A stretch of 64,000 nucleotides of DNA from Desulfovibrio sp. JC022 (GCF_010470665.1 NZ_VOPZ01000003.1:62001-126000); one strand, 5' to 3'. Positions 7,855 to 17,328 are shown, counted from the first letter of the stretch. Notes: generated by a model not told the origin, from the letters alone. A program made the numbers and translations.

Positions 7855-9174
7855 CTAGGTGATCCTTTTAAAGCCAGTGCCGGATTTGCGTCCTTCCATA
7901 CGTTCGTGAACATCACCCTTTTCCATCGCTTCAGCGATGGTTTCAAAGCTGCGGGTGGTCGCTTCAAGGTACTTGTCCACTTCTTCAAAAGTATGGGCGA
8001 ACATGGAGTAGTAAATATTTGAAGCGAGGAACCCTTCGTCGCGCATCTGCTGGATGTGCAGTGCCTTGAGGGAGAGAGGGTCTTCCTCTTCGAAGTTAAA
8101 GTGGCTGAGCGGGGGAATTCCTCCGCAATGGACTTTCAGGCCAGTCTTCTCTGCGGCGTTCTGCCATCCGGTCTGGATTCTGGTTCCCAGGTCTACGAGA
8201 TGCTCATGTACATTGTTCTTGATGAATTTCTGTATTGTTGCCAGCGCGGCGGCGGGACCGACTCTCTCTGTCCAGTTGGTGCTGCTGATGAAAGTTTTCT
8301 GGGCAGCTTCCATGACTGATTTTTTTCCGATAATAGCAGACATGGGATATCCGTTGCCTATGGCTTTTGAAAAAACAGCCATATCCGGTTCGCAGCCGAG
8401 AATGAGGTGGCTGCCGCCGGGACATATCCTGAATCCCGCAGAAATCTCATCAAAAACAAAAACAGCCCCGGCTTCTTTGGCCAGTTCTTTAACTTTGTTC
8501 AAGAAACCATCTTCAGGATGGATGTTCCTGATTGGTTCCATGACCACGGCCGCTATTTCTCCTTTGTTCTGAGCGAGAATTTTTTCCAGTTCTTCTGGTT
8601 TATTGTATCCGAAGGGTAGTGCTGTTCCGGAAAGCTGGCTGGGAACTCCGGCAGGTTCAAGACCCGGTATGAGGTGCCCTTCAAGGGCGTTGTCTGTTTT
8701 CAGGTTGGCTGCAAGGTACCAATCATGCCATCCGTGGTAGCCGCAGAAAGCGATTTTATCACGTCCGGTGCTGGCCCTTGCGATTCTGACAGCAACAGCC
8801 ATGGCTTCTCCGCCTGTGCGGGCATACCGGACCATATCCGCCCAAGGGTGGATTTCGCAAAGCAGTTCCGCTAATTGGATTTCTTCATAGCAGTTTAGCG
8901 ATGAGGCAACCCCGTTTTGAATGGCCTTAATAACCGCGCCGTCAACATCCGGGTCGTTGTAGCCCAGCACGCAGGCTCCGATGGCAGAAATGCTCATGTC
9001 TGTATACTGGTTGCCATCGAGGTCCCAGACTTGAGATCCGGAGGCCTTGCTGTAATACGCGGGCCAGACCCCCTGTGAGAACATATCAGGCCGTTTGGAA
9101 AGCAGCTGGGTCATTCCGGGAATTCTTTCTTTGGCTTTTTCTTGAGCTTGTAGTGATAAATTAAAATTCTTCAT
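7855..9174 (-). CDS. class III PLP aminotransferase (GSA-aminomutase-like)
   Basis: A 439-residue fold-type I PLP enzyme close to glutamate-1-semialdehyde 2,1-aminomutase. 'WDLDGNQYTDMSISAIG' is the family's N-terminal strand; 'RTGGEAMAVAVRIAR' binds PLP phosphate; 'YHGWHDWY' and 'FDEISAGFR' hold the ring; the Schiff-base Lys is in FSKAIGNGYP. It is unlikely to be hemL, because it sits in a glycan operon and its C-terminus differs. Similar genes occur in spore-coat and flagellar glycan loci beside SpsF-like and NeuB-like genes. It may aminate or rearrange an amino-ketose intermediate; that step is inferred and not established. Confidence 0.8.
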   Translation of the reverse strand: MKNFNLSLQAQEKAKERIPGMTQLLSKRPDMFSQGVWPAYYSKASGSQVWDLDGNQYTDMSISAIGACVLGYNDPDVDGAVIKAIQNGVASSLNCYEEIQLAELLCEIHPWADMVRYARTGGEAMAVAVRIARASTGRDKIAFCGYHGWHDWYLAANLKTDNALEGHLIPGLEPAGVPSQLSGTALPFGYNKPEELEKILAQNKGEIAAVVMEPIRNIHPEDGFLNKVKELAKEAGAVFVFDEISAGFRICPGGSHLILGCEPDMAVFSKAIGNGYPMSAIIGKKSVMEAAQKTFISSTNWTERVGPAAALATIQKFIKNNVHEHLVDLGTRIQTGWQNAAEKTGLKVHCGGIPPLSHFNFEEEDPLSLKALHIQQMRDEGFLASNIYYSMFAHTFEEVDKYLEATTRSFETIAEAMEKGDVHERMEGRKSGTGFKRIT

Positions 9175-9243
9175 GTCTTCACCTGTCTTTCAATGCAGGG
9201 CTGATCCCTGAATTGTATTTTGTAGTAGAAATATATTTAAATA

Positions 9244-10143
9244 TTAGGTCCATAAAACCGGGTTGACCAGTTTTTCCGGGACAGAGTCAAAGGTTGAACG
9301 AATTTTGTGCATCAGGGAGCCTGGGCAATCCTGAGTGAAGGATTTAATATTTTCTTCCATTTGCTCCGGCAGTTCCGCTCCAACTAAAATTTTTGCTTTT
9401 GGATAAGCTTTTGCTGCGTAACTTAAGGCCAGCTCTTGCACTGAAATTTCGGCTTCCTGAGCTATTTGCGAAACTTTTTGAATATAGGGAGCGGCAAACT
9501 TTAAGTGCTCAGGGAGTTCTTCGGCATTCATGAAAATCAGTCCCTGAAGGAAAACTGAACGTACGTAGATAACTTTTCCTTTCTTGCAGGCAAGGTCGAA
9601 AATACCTTCTTTTTCAAAGCGATGGTCAAGAATACTAGAAGGGACTTGAATCAGATCCACTCCGTCTGTCTCGATAGCCAGCCGAGCATTGGCCGGGGAG
9701 TAAACTGAAATACCGATTTTATCGACCAGTCCCTTAGTGCGAATTTCTTCGGTCTCCACCCCGACACCTTTGTTCCATTCAGGGAGAAATTCCTCTTTAT
9801 GGATCATGTAGCCGTAAAATTTGTCGAGATTCAGGTTGGTAAGGGAGCTACGGACACTCTTTTCCATATTGCCTGGCTGCAACAGATTTATTTTCGGGTC
9901 CGGCTTACTGATGATTTTTGCTTCCCCGGATTGGTCCAGCTGTTTTAGAATTTCACCGAGTAGCGTTTCGCTATTGCCGTAGATCTGTGCTGTATCAAAC
10001 TCGCGTCCACCACTCTCCCATGAGATGGCGACAATATTTTCAGCCAGCTCCCGGCTTGGCTGTCCGGTTTTGTTGGCAATACCGTAACTCATTCCGAGCT
10101 GGGCTGTGCCAAGCACAAGGCGTGACATATCTATTTTTGACAT
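9244..10143 (-). CDS. aldo/keto reductase
   Basis: A 299-residue TIM-barrel NAD(P)H oxidoreductase. The AKR tetrad is visible: Asp and Tyr in 'FDTAQIYGNSE' (about residues 49-59), Lys in 'ISKPDPK', and His in 'YMIHKEE'. The start at 10143 is supported by AAAGGA five bases upstream. It overlaps the pseC end by 13 bases, so the two are co-translated. AKR genes of this type recur in SpsF-NeuB loci. It probably reduces a keto-sugar intermediate; the substrate is unknown. It is not part of the six-enzyme pseudaminic pathway. Confidence 0.82.
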   Translation of the reverse strand: MSKIDMSRLVLGTAQLGMSYGIANKTGQPSRELAENIVAISWESGGREFDTAQIYGNSETLLGEILKQLDQSGEAKIISKPDPKINLLQPGNMEKSVRSSLTNLNLDKFYGYMIHKEEFLPEWNKGVGVETEEIRTKGLVDKIGISVYSPANARLAIETDGVDLIQVPSSILDHRFEKEGIFDLACKKGKVIYVRSVFLQGLIFMNAEELPEHLKFAAPYIQKVSQIAQEAEISVQELALSYAAKAYPKAKILVGAELPEQMEENIKSFTQDCPGSLMHKIRSTFDSVPEKLVNPVLWT

Positions 10144-11297
10144 TGTTGTCCTTTAGCAGTCGCAATGGCTGATTTGACCGTTTTAACGACCCGTTCGATG
10201 GCGGCGTTGTCCATGTCAGGAAATATGGGCAGTGAGAGAATTCCTTCGTATGCTTTTTCAGTTACGGGACACATCCCTGACTTCGTCTTATAGTTTTTCT
10301 CGTAATAAGGGTGAAGATGAACCGGAATGTAGTGAACCTGTGCACCAATCCCGTGTTCCCGGAGGTAGGTAAATACGCTGCGACGTAGTTTCTCCCGCCC
10401 TTCTCCTTGCAAGTTTATTACGTAAAGGTGATACGCATGCTTGGTCTCAGTTTTGCTGCCAATTATTTTTATTTCATTCACATCAGCGAATGCCCGATCA
10501 TATTCATGGGCTATTTTGCGCCTGCGCTCCAACCACTGTGGTAATTTCTTTAGCTGACTAAGTCCTAAGGCGCACTGGATATCCGAGATTCTGTAGTTGA
10601 AACCGAGATCATCCATTTCATAAAACCAGTCCGGACGCTCTTTGAAATCGGCATTTATACCGTGGTTTCTGAATCGAAGCATACGTTTGCGGTATTCCGG
10701 ATTTTCGGTGACAGCCATACCGCCTTCAGCGGTAGTAATATGCTTTACCGGGTGAAAGCTGTAGGTCGTAATATCCGCTAGTGAACCCACAGGAGAGCCA
10801 CTATAGCTCCCACCGAAACTGTGACAGGCGTCTGCCGCAAGGAATAGTCCGTGCTTGTCTGCGATTTTACGCAGGGCATTGTAGTCGCAGGGGTGACCTG
10901 CATAATCTACAGTGATGATTCCTTTGGTCTTTGAGGTGATTTTCTTTTTTACCTCGACAGGATCAATGAGCAGGGTATCCGGGGCAACATCGGCAAAGAC
11001 CGGAGTTGCTCCCATATATGCCACGCAGTTTGCTGTGGCGGCAAAGGTCATGGGCGGCAATATGACCTCATCGCCTTCCTTGATGTTGAAAGCGAACATT
11101 GCCGCATGCAGCGCAGCAGTTCCGCTGCTGACCGCAACGCCGTATTGAACTCCTGAAAGCCGGGCAACAGCCTCTTCGAATTCGTCGACTTTGGGGCCGG
11201 TCGTCAGCCACCCGGAGGTAAGGGCATCAGCAACAGCCTTAAGATCCTGCTCATCAACAGATTGGCAGCCGTAAGGAATGTTTTTGGTGTTGCCCAC
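10131..11297 (-). CDS. pseC: UDP-4-amino-4,6-dideoxy-N-acetyl-beta-L-altrosamine transaminase
   Basis: A 388-residue DegT/DnrJ/EryC1-family aminotransferase. It matches PseC in its opening (IPYGCQSVDEQDLKAVADAL), in 'AVSSGTAALHAAMFAF', in the 'DACHSFGGSYSG' PLP-ring Asp segment and in the Schiff-base Lys of 'SFHPVKHITTAEGG', which is characteristic of PseC rather than of other DegT enzymes. It transfers an amino group from glutamate to C4 of the 4-keto product of PseB. It lies 8 bases after pseB, the usual order. Confidence 0.9.
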   Translation of the reverse strand: MGNTKNIPYGCQSVDEQDLKAVADALTSGWLTTGPKVDEFEEAVARLSGVQYGVAVSSGTAALHAAMFAFNIKEGDEVILPPMTFAATANCVAYMGATPVFADVAPDTLLIDPVEVKKKITSKTKGIITVDYAGHPCDYNALRKIADKHGLFLAADACHSFGGSYSGSPVGSLADITTYSFHPVKHITTAEGGMAVTENPEYRKRMLRFRNHGINADFKERPDWFYEMDDLGFNYRISDIQCALGLSQLKKLPQWLERRRKIAHEYDRAFADVNEIKIIGSKTETKHAYHLYVINLQGEGREKLRRSVFTYLREHGIGAQVHYIPVHLHPYYEKNYKTKSGMCPVTEKAYEGILSLPIFPDMDNAAIERVVKTVKSAIATAKGQQCQK

Positions 11298-11305
11298 AAC
11301 TACCT

Positions 11306-12298
11306 CTATTTATCGATTTTCAGGGTTGAAACCATTTTGATGAGACCTTCTTCGTCAACCCAATCAACGTTGCTGTCTGAGGTATATTCAAAACCTTCTG
11401 CAACAGGAGTCCCGCCGATCATCTCAGCGTGGGTAGCCATAAATTGGGAGTCAGGTTTGATCACGTAGTAACCGTCAAACTCTGCGGTATTACGGGCATC
11501 GTCAGCGGAAATCATCATTTCATGCAGCTTTTCTCCGGGACGGATACCGATGACCTTTTGTTCGCAATCCGGCCCCATGGCTTTTGCTAGATCGGTAATT
11601 TTCATGCTCGGGATTTTCTGGACGAAAACTTCACCGCCGACCATTTTTTCAAACCCGTCCAGAACAAACTGGACTGCATCTTCAAGGGTGGTCCAGAATC
11701 TGGTCATACGCGGATCAGTTATGGTCAGGGTTCCGGTTTCCTTCTGTTTCTGGAAAAGGGGTACAACACTGCCGCGGCTGCCTACCACGTTTCCGTAGCG
11801 GACAACGGCGAACTTGGTATCACCGGAAGCGGCGTAGAGGTTGCCGGCAACAAAAAGTTTGTCAGAGCAGAGTTTGGTAGCTCCATATAGGTTCACAGGG
11901 CTAACCGCTTTATCGGTGCTGAGCGCGATAACTTTTTTAACTCCCACATCGATAGCGGTGTTGATAAGATTCTGGGCTCCGATGACGTTGGTTTTAATGG
12001 CTTCAAAGGGGTTGTACTCGGAAGCGGGGACCTGTTTCATGGCTGCTGCATGGATAACGTAATCGACTCCCTTGAAGGCACGGTAAAGTCTTTCCTTGTC
12101 ACGTACATCACCGATGAAGTAGCGCATGCAGGGAAATTCTGTGTCGGAGAATTTACGTGACATTTCATACTGTTTGAATTCGTCACGGCTGTATATGATC
12201 AATCTTTTGGGAGAGTATTTTTCCAGGATCATTTTTACACATTTGTGCCCGAAAGAGCCTGTTCCGCCGGTAATCAGAATACTTTTATCATTAAACAT
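11306..12298 (-). CDS. pseB: UDP-N-acetylglucosamine 4,6-dehydratase (C5-inverting)
   Basis: A 330-residue soluble SDR without membrane segments, as expected for PseB/FlaA1 rather than PglF. The NAD motif GGTGSFG is at residues 11-17; 'YSRDEFKQYEMSRKF' is a PseB-specific stretch; 'AAMKQVPASEYNPFEAIKTN' and YGATK (catalytic Tyr/Lys, with Lys in place of the usual Tyr near MKQV) follow. It converts UDP-GlcNAc to the UDP-2-acetamido-2,6-dideoxy-L-arabino-4-hexulose that PseC uses. It starts the nonulosonic acid cassette, 12 bases after the ABC transporter. Confidence 0.92.
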   Translation of the reverse strand: MFNDKSILITGGTGSFGHKCVKMILEKYSPKRLIIYSRDEFKQYEMSRKFSDTEFPCMRYFIGDVRDKERLYRAFKGVDYVIHAAAMKQVPASEYNPFEAIKTNVIGAQNLINTAIDVGVKKVIALSTDKAVSPVNLYGATKLCSDKLFVAGNLYAASGDTKFAVVRYGNVVGSRGSVVPLFQKQKETGTLTITDPRMTRFWTTLEDAVQFVLDGFEKMVGGEVFVQKIPSMKITDLAKAMGPDCEQKVIGIRPGEKLHEMMISADDARNTAEFDGYYVIKPDSQFMATHAEMIGGTPVAEGFEYTSDSNVDWVDEEGLIKMVSTLKIDK

Positions 12299-12310
12299 TA
12301 TATTCTCCTC

Positions 12311-14020
12311 TTAACCCTTGAGGGTGTTTTTATCTTCAATAAGGCGTATGCCTTTATCTTCAATTTTATACACTTTGTCGCACTGCTCAATGGTTGAGAG
12401 CCGATGTGCGATAATAATTAATGTTTTGCCTTTGCTGACTTTGAAAATATGGTCCATGATCCGTTTTTCCGTCTGACTGTCCAGAGCGGATGTTGCTTCG
12501 TCTAGAACCAGCAGGTCCGGGTTACCGTATATGGCCCGGGCAATGGCAATCCTCTGCTTCTGTCCCCCTGAAAGTTGTGACCCGTCTTCGCCGACCGGGG
12601 TATTAATTCCTTCGTTTTGTTCAAGGAAAGGGCTCAGCTCGGCCTTGTCGAGAGCCTCTTTTATCTGTTGTTCATTATGGTCGCGGCCAAAGGTGACGTT
12701 TTCAGCAACGGTCGAGTCAAAAAGATATATTGATTGCGGGATGTAGCCGATTTTTTTGCGCCATGAGAGCATGTTTGTTTCAGTCAGGCCGTTGTCGTCA
12801 ACATCTATGTTTCCGGAGAAGGAGGTGTACATTCCGATTATAATATCTGCAAGCGTGCTTTTGCCTGCTCCACTTTCTCCGATCAGGGCTATTTTTTCAC
12901 CTTTTTTGATGTTCATGTTGATATTTTTAAGCACCAAATCATCGGTATAGCCGAAGCTCATTTTGCGGATATTGATCTGTTCATTGAATTCAAGAGGATC
13001 ACTACCCAGTTTATGAGTGGCTATGTTGAGGTCGTCATGGAGCAGCTCAATGCTCTTGGTGTAATAGAGCATGTTGTTGTAGCTGCTTAATATGCGGTTT
13101 ACTGAGGGCAGCATGCGATACATGGCCAAGGCAAACAGAGAGACCACCGGAATGATAGTTGCGACATTTTGCCCATGCATGAGCGCATAAATAAGTGCGG
13201 CAATGAGCAGGGAAAAGCCGATACTTTCAAGCGAAAGCCTGGGCACTGTGTTGTAGGTATTGTTCATAACCATGGCGTTGACGTAGCCTTGTCCTGATTT
13301 GTGCAGGGCTTTGACAGCGGTCTCCTCTCCGGCCATGAGCTTAATGAATTTCAGGTTGCTTAGTGTTTCACTGATTGTACGGTAGTAAATTTCCTGAAAA
13401 TGGTTGCGCTTGAGTCCTTCTTTTTTGATTAATCTTGAAATAATTTTAACCAATAGAAGGATCATCAGACCAAGTAGCCCTGTTAAAGCAAAAGTTACTT
13501 TCCAGTTTACTGCCAGCAGGGCGGTATATAGAAAAGATGAAACAAAAAGTTCAGAGATCAGCAGCAGCAGTGAATAAAAGAACATGGCTGCATTGTTGGT
13601 TTCTGTAATCAGTTTTTTTGAGAGGTCTGAACTGTTTCTGGTGGTCATATCCTGATATTTGATATGAACGTAGTTGGAAAATATTTTCGTAGCCAGAGAG
13701 ATAAATACGCCCTGTGAATATCGCTGGATAAAGTACATGTAACAGAGGTTGAAAATTCCTCTTGAAACATAGAAAGCGATGAGCACGAATCCGAAAGTGA
13801 CGACAAAGGATTGTACATCGCTGAATCCGAAAAGAGTGTAGGCGTAATGATAGTATTTATTGTCTGTCACCAACGAAAAGTCGCTGGCAACGGAAATAAA
13901 AGGCAGAATGGCTGAAATGCCTACAGTCTCAATTCCTGAGATAAGGATGGACAGCACAACCAGTCCGAAAATGCTTCTTTTCTGAGCTGTATTTAAGAGT
14001 CCTTTGATCTTTTTGATCAT
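12311..14020 (-). CDS. ABC exporter, fused permease-ATPase (PglK/MsbA-like flippase)
   Basis: A 569-residue half-transporter with about six membrane helices in the first 310 residues and a C-terminal nucleotide-binding domain. Walker A is 'GESGAGKSTL', the ABC signature is 'LSGGQKQRIAIARAI' and Walker B with the catalytic Glu is 'LLVLDEATSALD'. The membrane domain starts like PglK/WlaB ('SILISGIETVGISAILPFISV'), the ATP-driven flippase for undecaprenyl-diphosphate oligosaccharides. With the PglA, C, E and F homologues in the same locus it is a good candidate for the flippase of this glycan. No Wzx- or Wzy-type protein is seen in the window. Confidence 0.85.
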   Translation of the reverse strand: MIKKIKGLLNTAQKRSIFGLVVLSILISGIETVGISAILPFISVASDFSLVTDNKYYHYAYTLFGFSDVQSFVVTFGFVLIAFYVSRGIFNLCYMYFIQRYSQGVFISLATKIFSNYVHIKYQDMTTRNSSDLSKKLITETNNAAMFFYSLLLLISELFVSSFLYTALLAVNWKVTFALTGLLGLMILLLVKIISRLIKKEGLKRNHFQEIYYRTISETLSNLKFIKLMAGEETAVKALHKSGQGYVNAMVMNNTYNTVPRLSLESIGFSLLIAALIYALMHGQNVATIIPVVSLFALAMYRMLPSVNRILSSYNNMLYYTKSIELLHDDLNIATHKLGSDPLEFNEQINIRKMSFGYTDDLVLKNINMNIKKGEKIALIGESGAGKSTLADIIIGMYTSFSGNIDVDDNGLTETNMLSWRKKIGYIPQSIYLFDSTVAENVTFGRDHNEQQIKEALDKAELSPFLEQNEGINTPVGEDGSQLSGGQKQRIAIARAIYGNPDLLVLDEATSALDSQTEKRIMDHIFKVSKGKTLIIIAHRLSTIEQCDKVYKIEDKGIRLIEDKNTLKG

Positions 14021-14041
14021 GATAGAAGGTAAATCCTTTTC

Positions 14042-15001
14042 TTAGTCTTCAATCTCATAGTCATTAACATACCAGTCCACTGTCTTTTTCAGACCTTCCT
14101 CAAGAGGCACTTCCGGTTCGTAGCCAAGTACCTTCCAAGATTTGGAAATGTCGGAAAGGCGGTCTTTGACAGCGTCCCAATTGCGTCTTTCCTTGAAGAC
14201 TATTTCGGAAGATGATCCGGTGAATTCGATGATCATTTTGGCCAGATCAACAATTTTGGTCGGCTTGCCGGTTCCGCCGTTGAAAATGTCACCGTCTGCA
14301 ACATCGGAGAGCGCAGCAAGGGTCAGCAGTTGTGCGGTGTTGCCTACGAAGGTGAAATCACGGGTTTCAGTGCCGTCTCCGGTGATAAAAAGCGGTTCAC
14401 CTTTGATGGCCCGGACAATGAAATTGGGGATCACATTGCGGTATGCGCCGTGCGGTTCATAGGGACCGTAAGTGTTGAAAACCCGGATGGATACAGAGGG
14501 AATTTGGAACATGGAAGCATAATACTTCACGTACAGTTCCGCAGTATATTTATTGATCGCATACGGAGTTTCGTGCGGGTAAATGTAGTCTTTCTCATTC
14601 ATCATGGCGGCATTGCCGTAAACACATGAGGAAGAGGTATAGACGAATTTCTTCAGCTCTTTGTTTTCTTTGCTAATTTCCAGTAAATTCATGGTGCCGA
14701 TAATATTGGCCTGAACATCCTTGAAGGGATGGTCTACTGAATTCTGGTTGGCAAAATGGGCAGCCAGATGGAAAACATAGTTCGGCTTGAATGCTCCCAT
14801 TTGCTGACGATATGTATCGATTTGTCCTATGTCGGCTTTGATGAAGGTAATGCGTTCATCTTCGGGAAGGTAGTTCTTGTATCCAGATGAGAGATCATCC
14901 AGTACCATTACCGACCCTGCGCCTGCCTTGAGCAGCCTTTCTATTAAATTCAGTCCGATGGCACCCGCGCCGCCGGTTACAAGCACTTTGGCATTATTCA
15001 T
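14042..15001 (-). CDS. NAD-dependent sugar epimerase/dehydratase
   Basis: A 319-residue extended SDR of the UDP-glucose 4-epimerase/dTDP-glucose dehydratase group. 'VLVTGGAGAIGLNL' binds NAD; 'LAAHFANQNSVDHP' and 'TSSSCVYG' follow; the catalytic pair is YAINK; 'VFNTYGPYEPHGAYRNV' is the usual substrate loop. The ATG at 15001 is chosen because the fold starts directly after it and it overlaps the upstream glycosyltransferase stop by 8 bases; an in-frame start at 15016 is possible. Exact sugar specificity cannot be assigned. Confidence 0.82.
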   Translation of the reverse strand: MNNAKVLVTGGAGAIGLNLIERLLKAGAGSVMVLDDLSSGYKNYLPEDERITFIKADIGQIDTYRQQMGAFKPNYVFHLAAHFANQNSVDHPFKDVQANIIGTMNLLEISKENKELKKFVYTSSSCVYGNAAMMNEKDYIYPHETPYAINKYTAELYVKYYASMFQIPSVSIRVFNTYGPYEPHGAYRNVIPNFIVRAIKGEPLFITGDGTETRDFTFVGNTAQLLTLAALSDVADGDIFNGGTGKPTKIVDLAKMIIEFTGSSSEIVFKERRNWDAVKDRLSDISKSWKVLGYEPEVPLEEGLKKTVDWYVNDYEIED

Positions 15002-16172
15002 TGAAAAGAGCCTCACGAATGTTTTCGTAACTGTTGTTCATGTTGTAAAAGTCTTTTCCATCTTCGCGTAGTTCTGCCAGTTCTGTTGAGTCAAGCCTGC
15101 GCACAAGGGCGGCGATGGAAGGAACATCGGCACTGTCGGCCACCAGAAGTTCTTTCTGAATGTCCCGTACAATCTGAGTGGTGGTGGAAGAGAGCGGACT
15201 CAAGGCCACCACGGGTTTGCCCGCACCGATGTAGTCGGCGAGCTTGGAAGGAAAGAAAGGAGAATCTTTAAGCGGGGCATCAATTACCAGCAGGATGTCC
15301 GATTCTGAGAGAACTTCAATTGAGTCCAGATAGGGAACAGGATCAAAAAATTTGATCAGCTCCGGGCATTTCTTTTCTGCCAACAGCCGTTCTTCTTCCT
15401 TCATGCGTCCGTAAAAATGAAATTCGAGATTTTCAGGCTGAACTTTATGAACAGCTTCAATGAGCTGTCCGGCAGAGCGCAATCCGTAAATATTGCCGGT
15501 ATGGGCAATGATTTTTTTCTGCGGCTCAGTCTTTCTGCGGGTATAAAGATCCGGATCAAATACATGAGGCAGGACTTTAATTTTACCCTGACCCGCATTC
15601 AAACCTTTGACGAAAAGATCTTTTGTTTTATCTGAGGTTACAGTGATGGTATCAGCCCTGGAAATCACTGTTTTCTCATACATCTTGTTGATCTTGCGCT
15701 GGAGTCCTGTGCGGTAAGATAGGTACGGATTCAGGGTCCAGGGATCGGAAAAATGAGCGGTCCAATGCAGGTTGCGGTCGGTTTCCTTTACTGCCAGCCC
15801 TGCCAGATGGTTCACCAGCGGGGTGGAGTGGGTGTAAAGGGCATCGATCTGAAATTCTTTGATCAGCTTGATTGCCGCGTGAGCAGCGGGAAACTTCCAC
15901 CAGAATTTACGGTCGGTAATTTCCAGTCCGCCGCAGAGGTAATGCAGCCATTTTTCACCGGGTAATTGATTAACGCGGTGAATGGTCAGATTCTCGTGAT
16001 CGCGGCAGAGCTTCTGGTCCAAAAATTCAAAATCCGGGTCTTCGCAACAGCTCAGCACATGGACCCGGTGGCCGTTACGGGCAAGAGTCAAAGCGCGCCG
16101 CTGCACCTGAATTGATTCCGGTGAAAGAATTGGCGGAAAATCATATGTTATGAAGAGAATGGATTTTTTCAT
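14994..16172 (-). CDS. glycosyltransferase, GT4 family
   Basis: A 392-residue GT-B glycosyltransferase. The N-terminus 'ILFITYDFPPILSPESIQVQ' is the classic acceptor-side opening of GT4 enzymes; 'IIAHTGNIYGLRSAGQLIEA' starts the donor-binding domain, and 'FPSKLADYIGAGKPVVALSP' is the EX7E-like donor loop region with a modified first Glu. It is cytoplasmic. It shares an ATGA overlap with the preceding glycosyltransferase, so the two probably add successive sugars to the repeat unit. Confidence 0.82.
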   Translation of the reverse strand: MKKSILFITYDFPPILSPESIQVQRRALTLARNGHRVHVLSCCEDPDFEFLDQKLCRDHENLTIHRVNQLPGEKWLHYLCGGLEITDRKFWWKFPAAHAAIKLIKEFQIDALYTHSTPLVNHLAGLAVKETDRNLHWTAHFSDPWTLNPYLSYRTGLQRKINKMYEKTVISRADTITVTSDKTKDLFVKGLNAGQGKIKVLPHVFDPDLYTRRKTEPQKKIIAHTGNIYGLRSAGQLIEAVHKVQPENLEFHFYGRMKEEERLLAEKKCPELIKFFDPVPYLDSIEVLSESDILLVIDAPLKDSPFFPSKLADYIGAGKPVVALSPLSSTTTQIVRDIQKELLVADSADVPSIAALVRRLDSTELAELREDGKDFYNMNNSYENIREALFNE

Positions 16173-17314
16173 CTGTTTGCCAGCTCCCTATGGATGTCTG
16201 CGAATATTTTTTCCGCCTGTGCAGGATTCCAGTGCTTATCCGCAAATTCAGCAGCCCTGTATCCATAATCTTCACGGTTTTTCATGTCTAAGAAAAATTC
16301 AATCCCAGCACGGTAACCTGAAGGCGAATCTTCTACCATCTTGGCGATGTGATTTTCAAATTCAGGGACAGGCGTTCCCCTACGCGAATTAAAGAGAATC
16401 GGCAATCCGCACAGAGAGGCTTCCAGCACCGTCTTAGGGAATTCACTGTACTGGGAGTGTCCGACAAACAAATCGTATTCATGCATGGTCCGGCAAAGTC
16501 TGTCATTAGGCATAGCCGGTATGAACCTTACTTTTTCATTCAGCTTGAGTTCGCTAACCAGTTCCGCCAGTTCCAGTTCTTTGGAACCGCTCCCCACAAC
16601 TGTCAGCTGCGCATCAACATACTGAAGGGCACGGATGATATTTTCAGGATTTTTGGCTGGAATAACTCTGCCTACATAAAGAAGTTTCAGAGTGCCTGAA
16701 TATGAATAATTTTCTTTAGGTTCAGTTTTTCCCGGATTGATTACATTATATGCAACAAATGGATCAGAGGCCCCTTTGTTCCGTGCATAGTCGAGAATGG
16801 AGCCATAAACACAGCTAACTCTGTCGGCGGTATGTAGGGTGTACTTTTCAACAGCTTTAGAAAGTGCGTAAAAAACTTTGGTTCTGAAATCCACATCCTG
16901 ATTTGCCCGGGTCTGGTCAGGCTGGGTGTGCAGGGATACGAAAAAAGGGATGCCCAGCTCTTCTTTAATTCTTGCTCCAACATACCCGTTAAGAAAATTG
17001 CCATAGCAGCGAATCAGGTCCGGTTTAATACCTTTGGTGAGATCAACGGCTTGCTCTGCCCATCTCCGCAGTAAAAAAGGCCGCCAAAGCGTTTTTGCAA
17101 GAAGGCCCATGCCGGAAGGAAGATTGTGCAAAGTCAACCTTGCATTGCCTACTGTCCGCTGCAAAATTTCCTTGTCAGGCTTATCATCGTTAGTCATCAG
17201 GATATGGACATCACTGAAGACCCCGCCGGGATTATAATAGCGGTCAATCAGTTCGCCTTTCTCAATAATATGAGAAAGGCGATCTGCTATGATGACTAGG
17301 AGAGTTCTATTCAT
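16169..17314 (-). CDS. glycosyltransferase, GT4 family
   Basis: A 381-residue GT-B protein. The donor domain shows 'LKLLYVGRVIPAKNPENII', 'LTVVGSGSKELELAEL', 'VRFIPAMPNDRLCRTMHEYD' and 'EFPKTVLEASLCGLPILF', which contains the conserved Glu of the EX7E motif. It lies 14 bases after the carbamoyltransferase gene and overlaps the next glycosyltransferase by 4 bases. Donor sugar unknown. Confidence 0.83.
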   Translation of the reverse strand: MNRTLLVIIADRLSHIIEKGELIDRYYNPGGVFSDVHILMTNDDKPDKEILQRTVGNARLTLHNLPSGMGLLAKTLWRPFLLRRWAEQAVDLTKGIKPDLIRCYGNFLNGYVGARIKEELGIPFFVSLHTQPDQTRANQDVDFRTKVFYALSKAVEKYTLHTADRVSCVYGSILDYARNKGASDPFVAYNVINPGKTEPKENYSYSGTLKLLYVGRVIPAKNPENIIRALQYVDAQLTVVGSGSKELELAELVSELKLNEKVRFIPAMPNDRLCRTMHEYDLFVGHSQYSEFPKTVLEASLCGLPILFNSRRGTPVPEFENHIAKMVEDSPSGYRAGIEFFLDMKNREDYGYRAAEFADKHWNPAQAEKIFADIHRELANR

Positions 17315-17328
17315 TGTCGCAGTGCGCC

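Noticed and set aside
7855-9174. Considered as hemL (tetrapyrrole pathway)
   Set aside because: It lies inside a glycan operon and keeps the general fold only. HemL activity cannot be excluded without an assay, but context argues against it.
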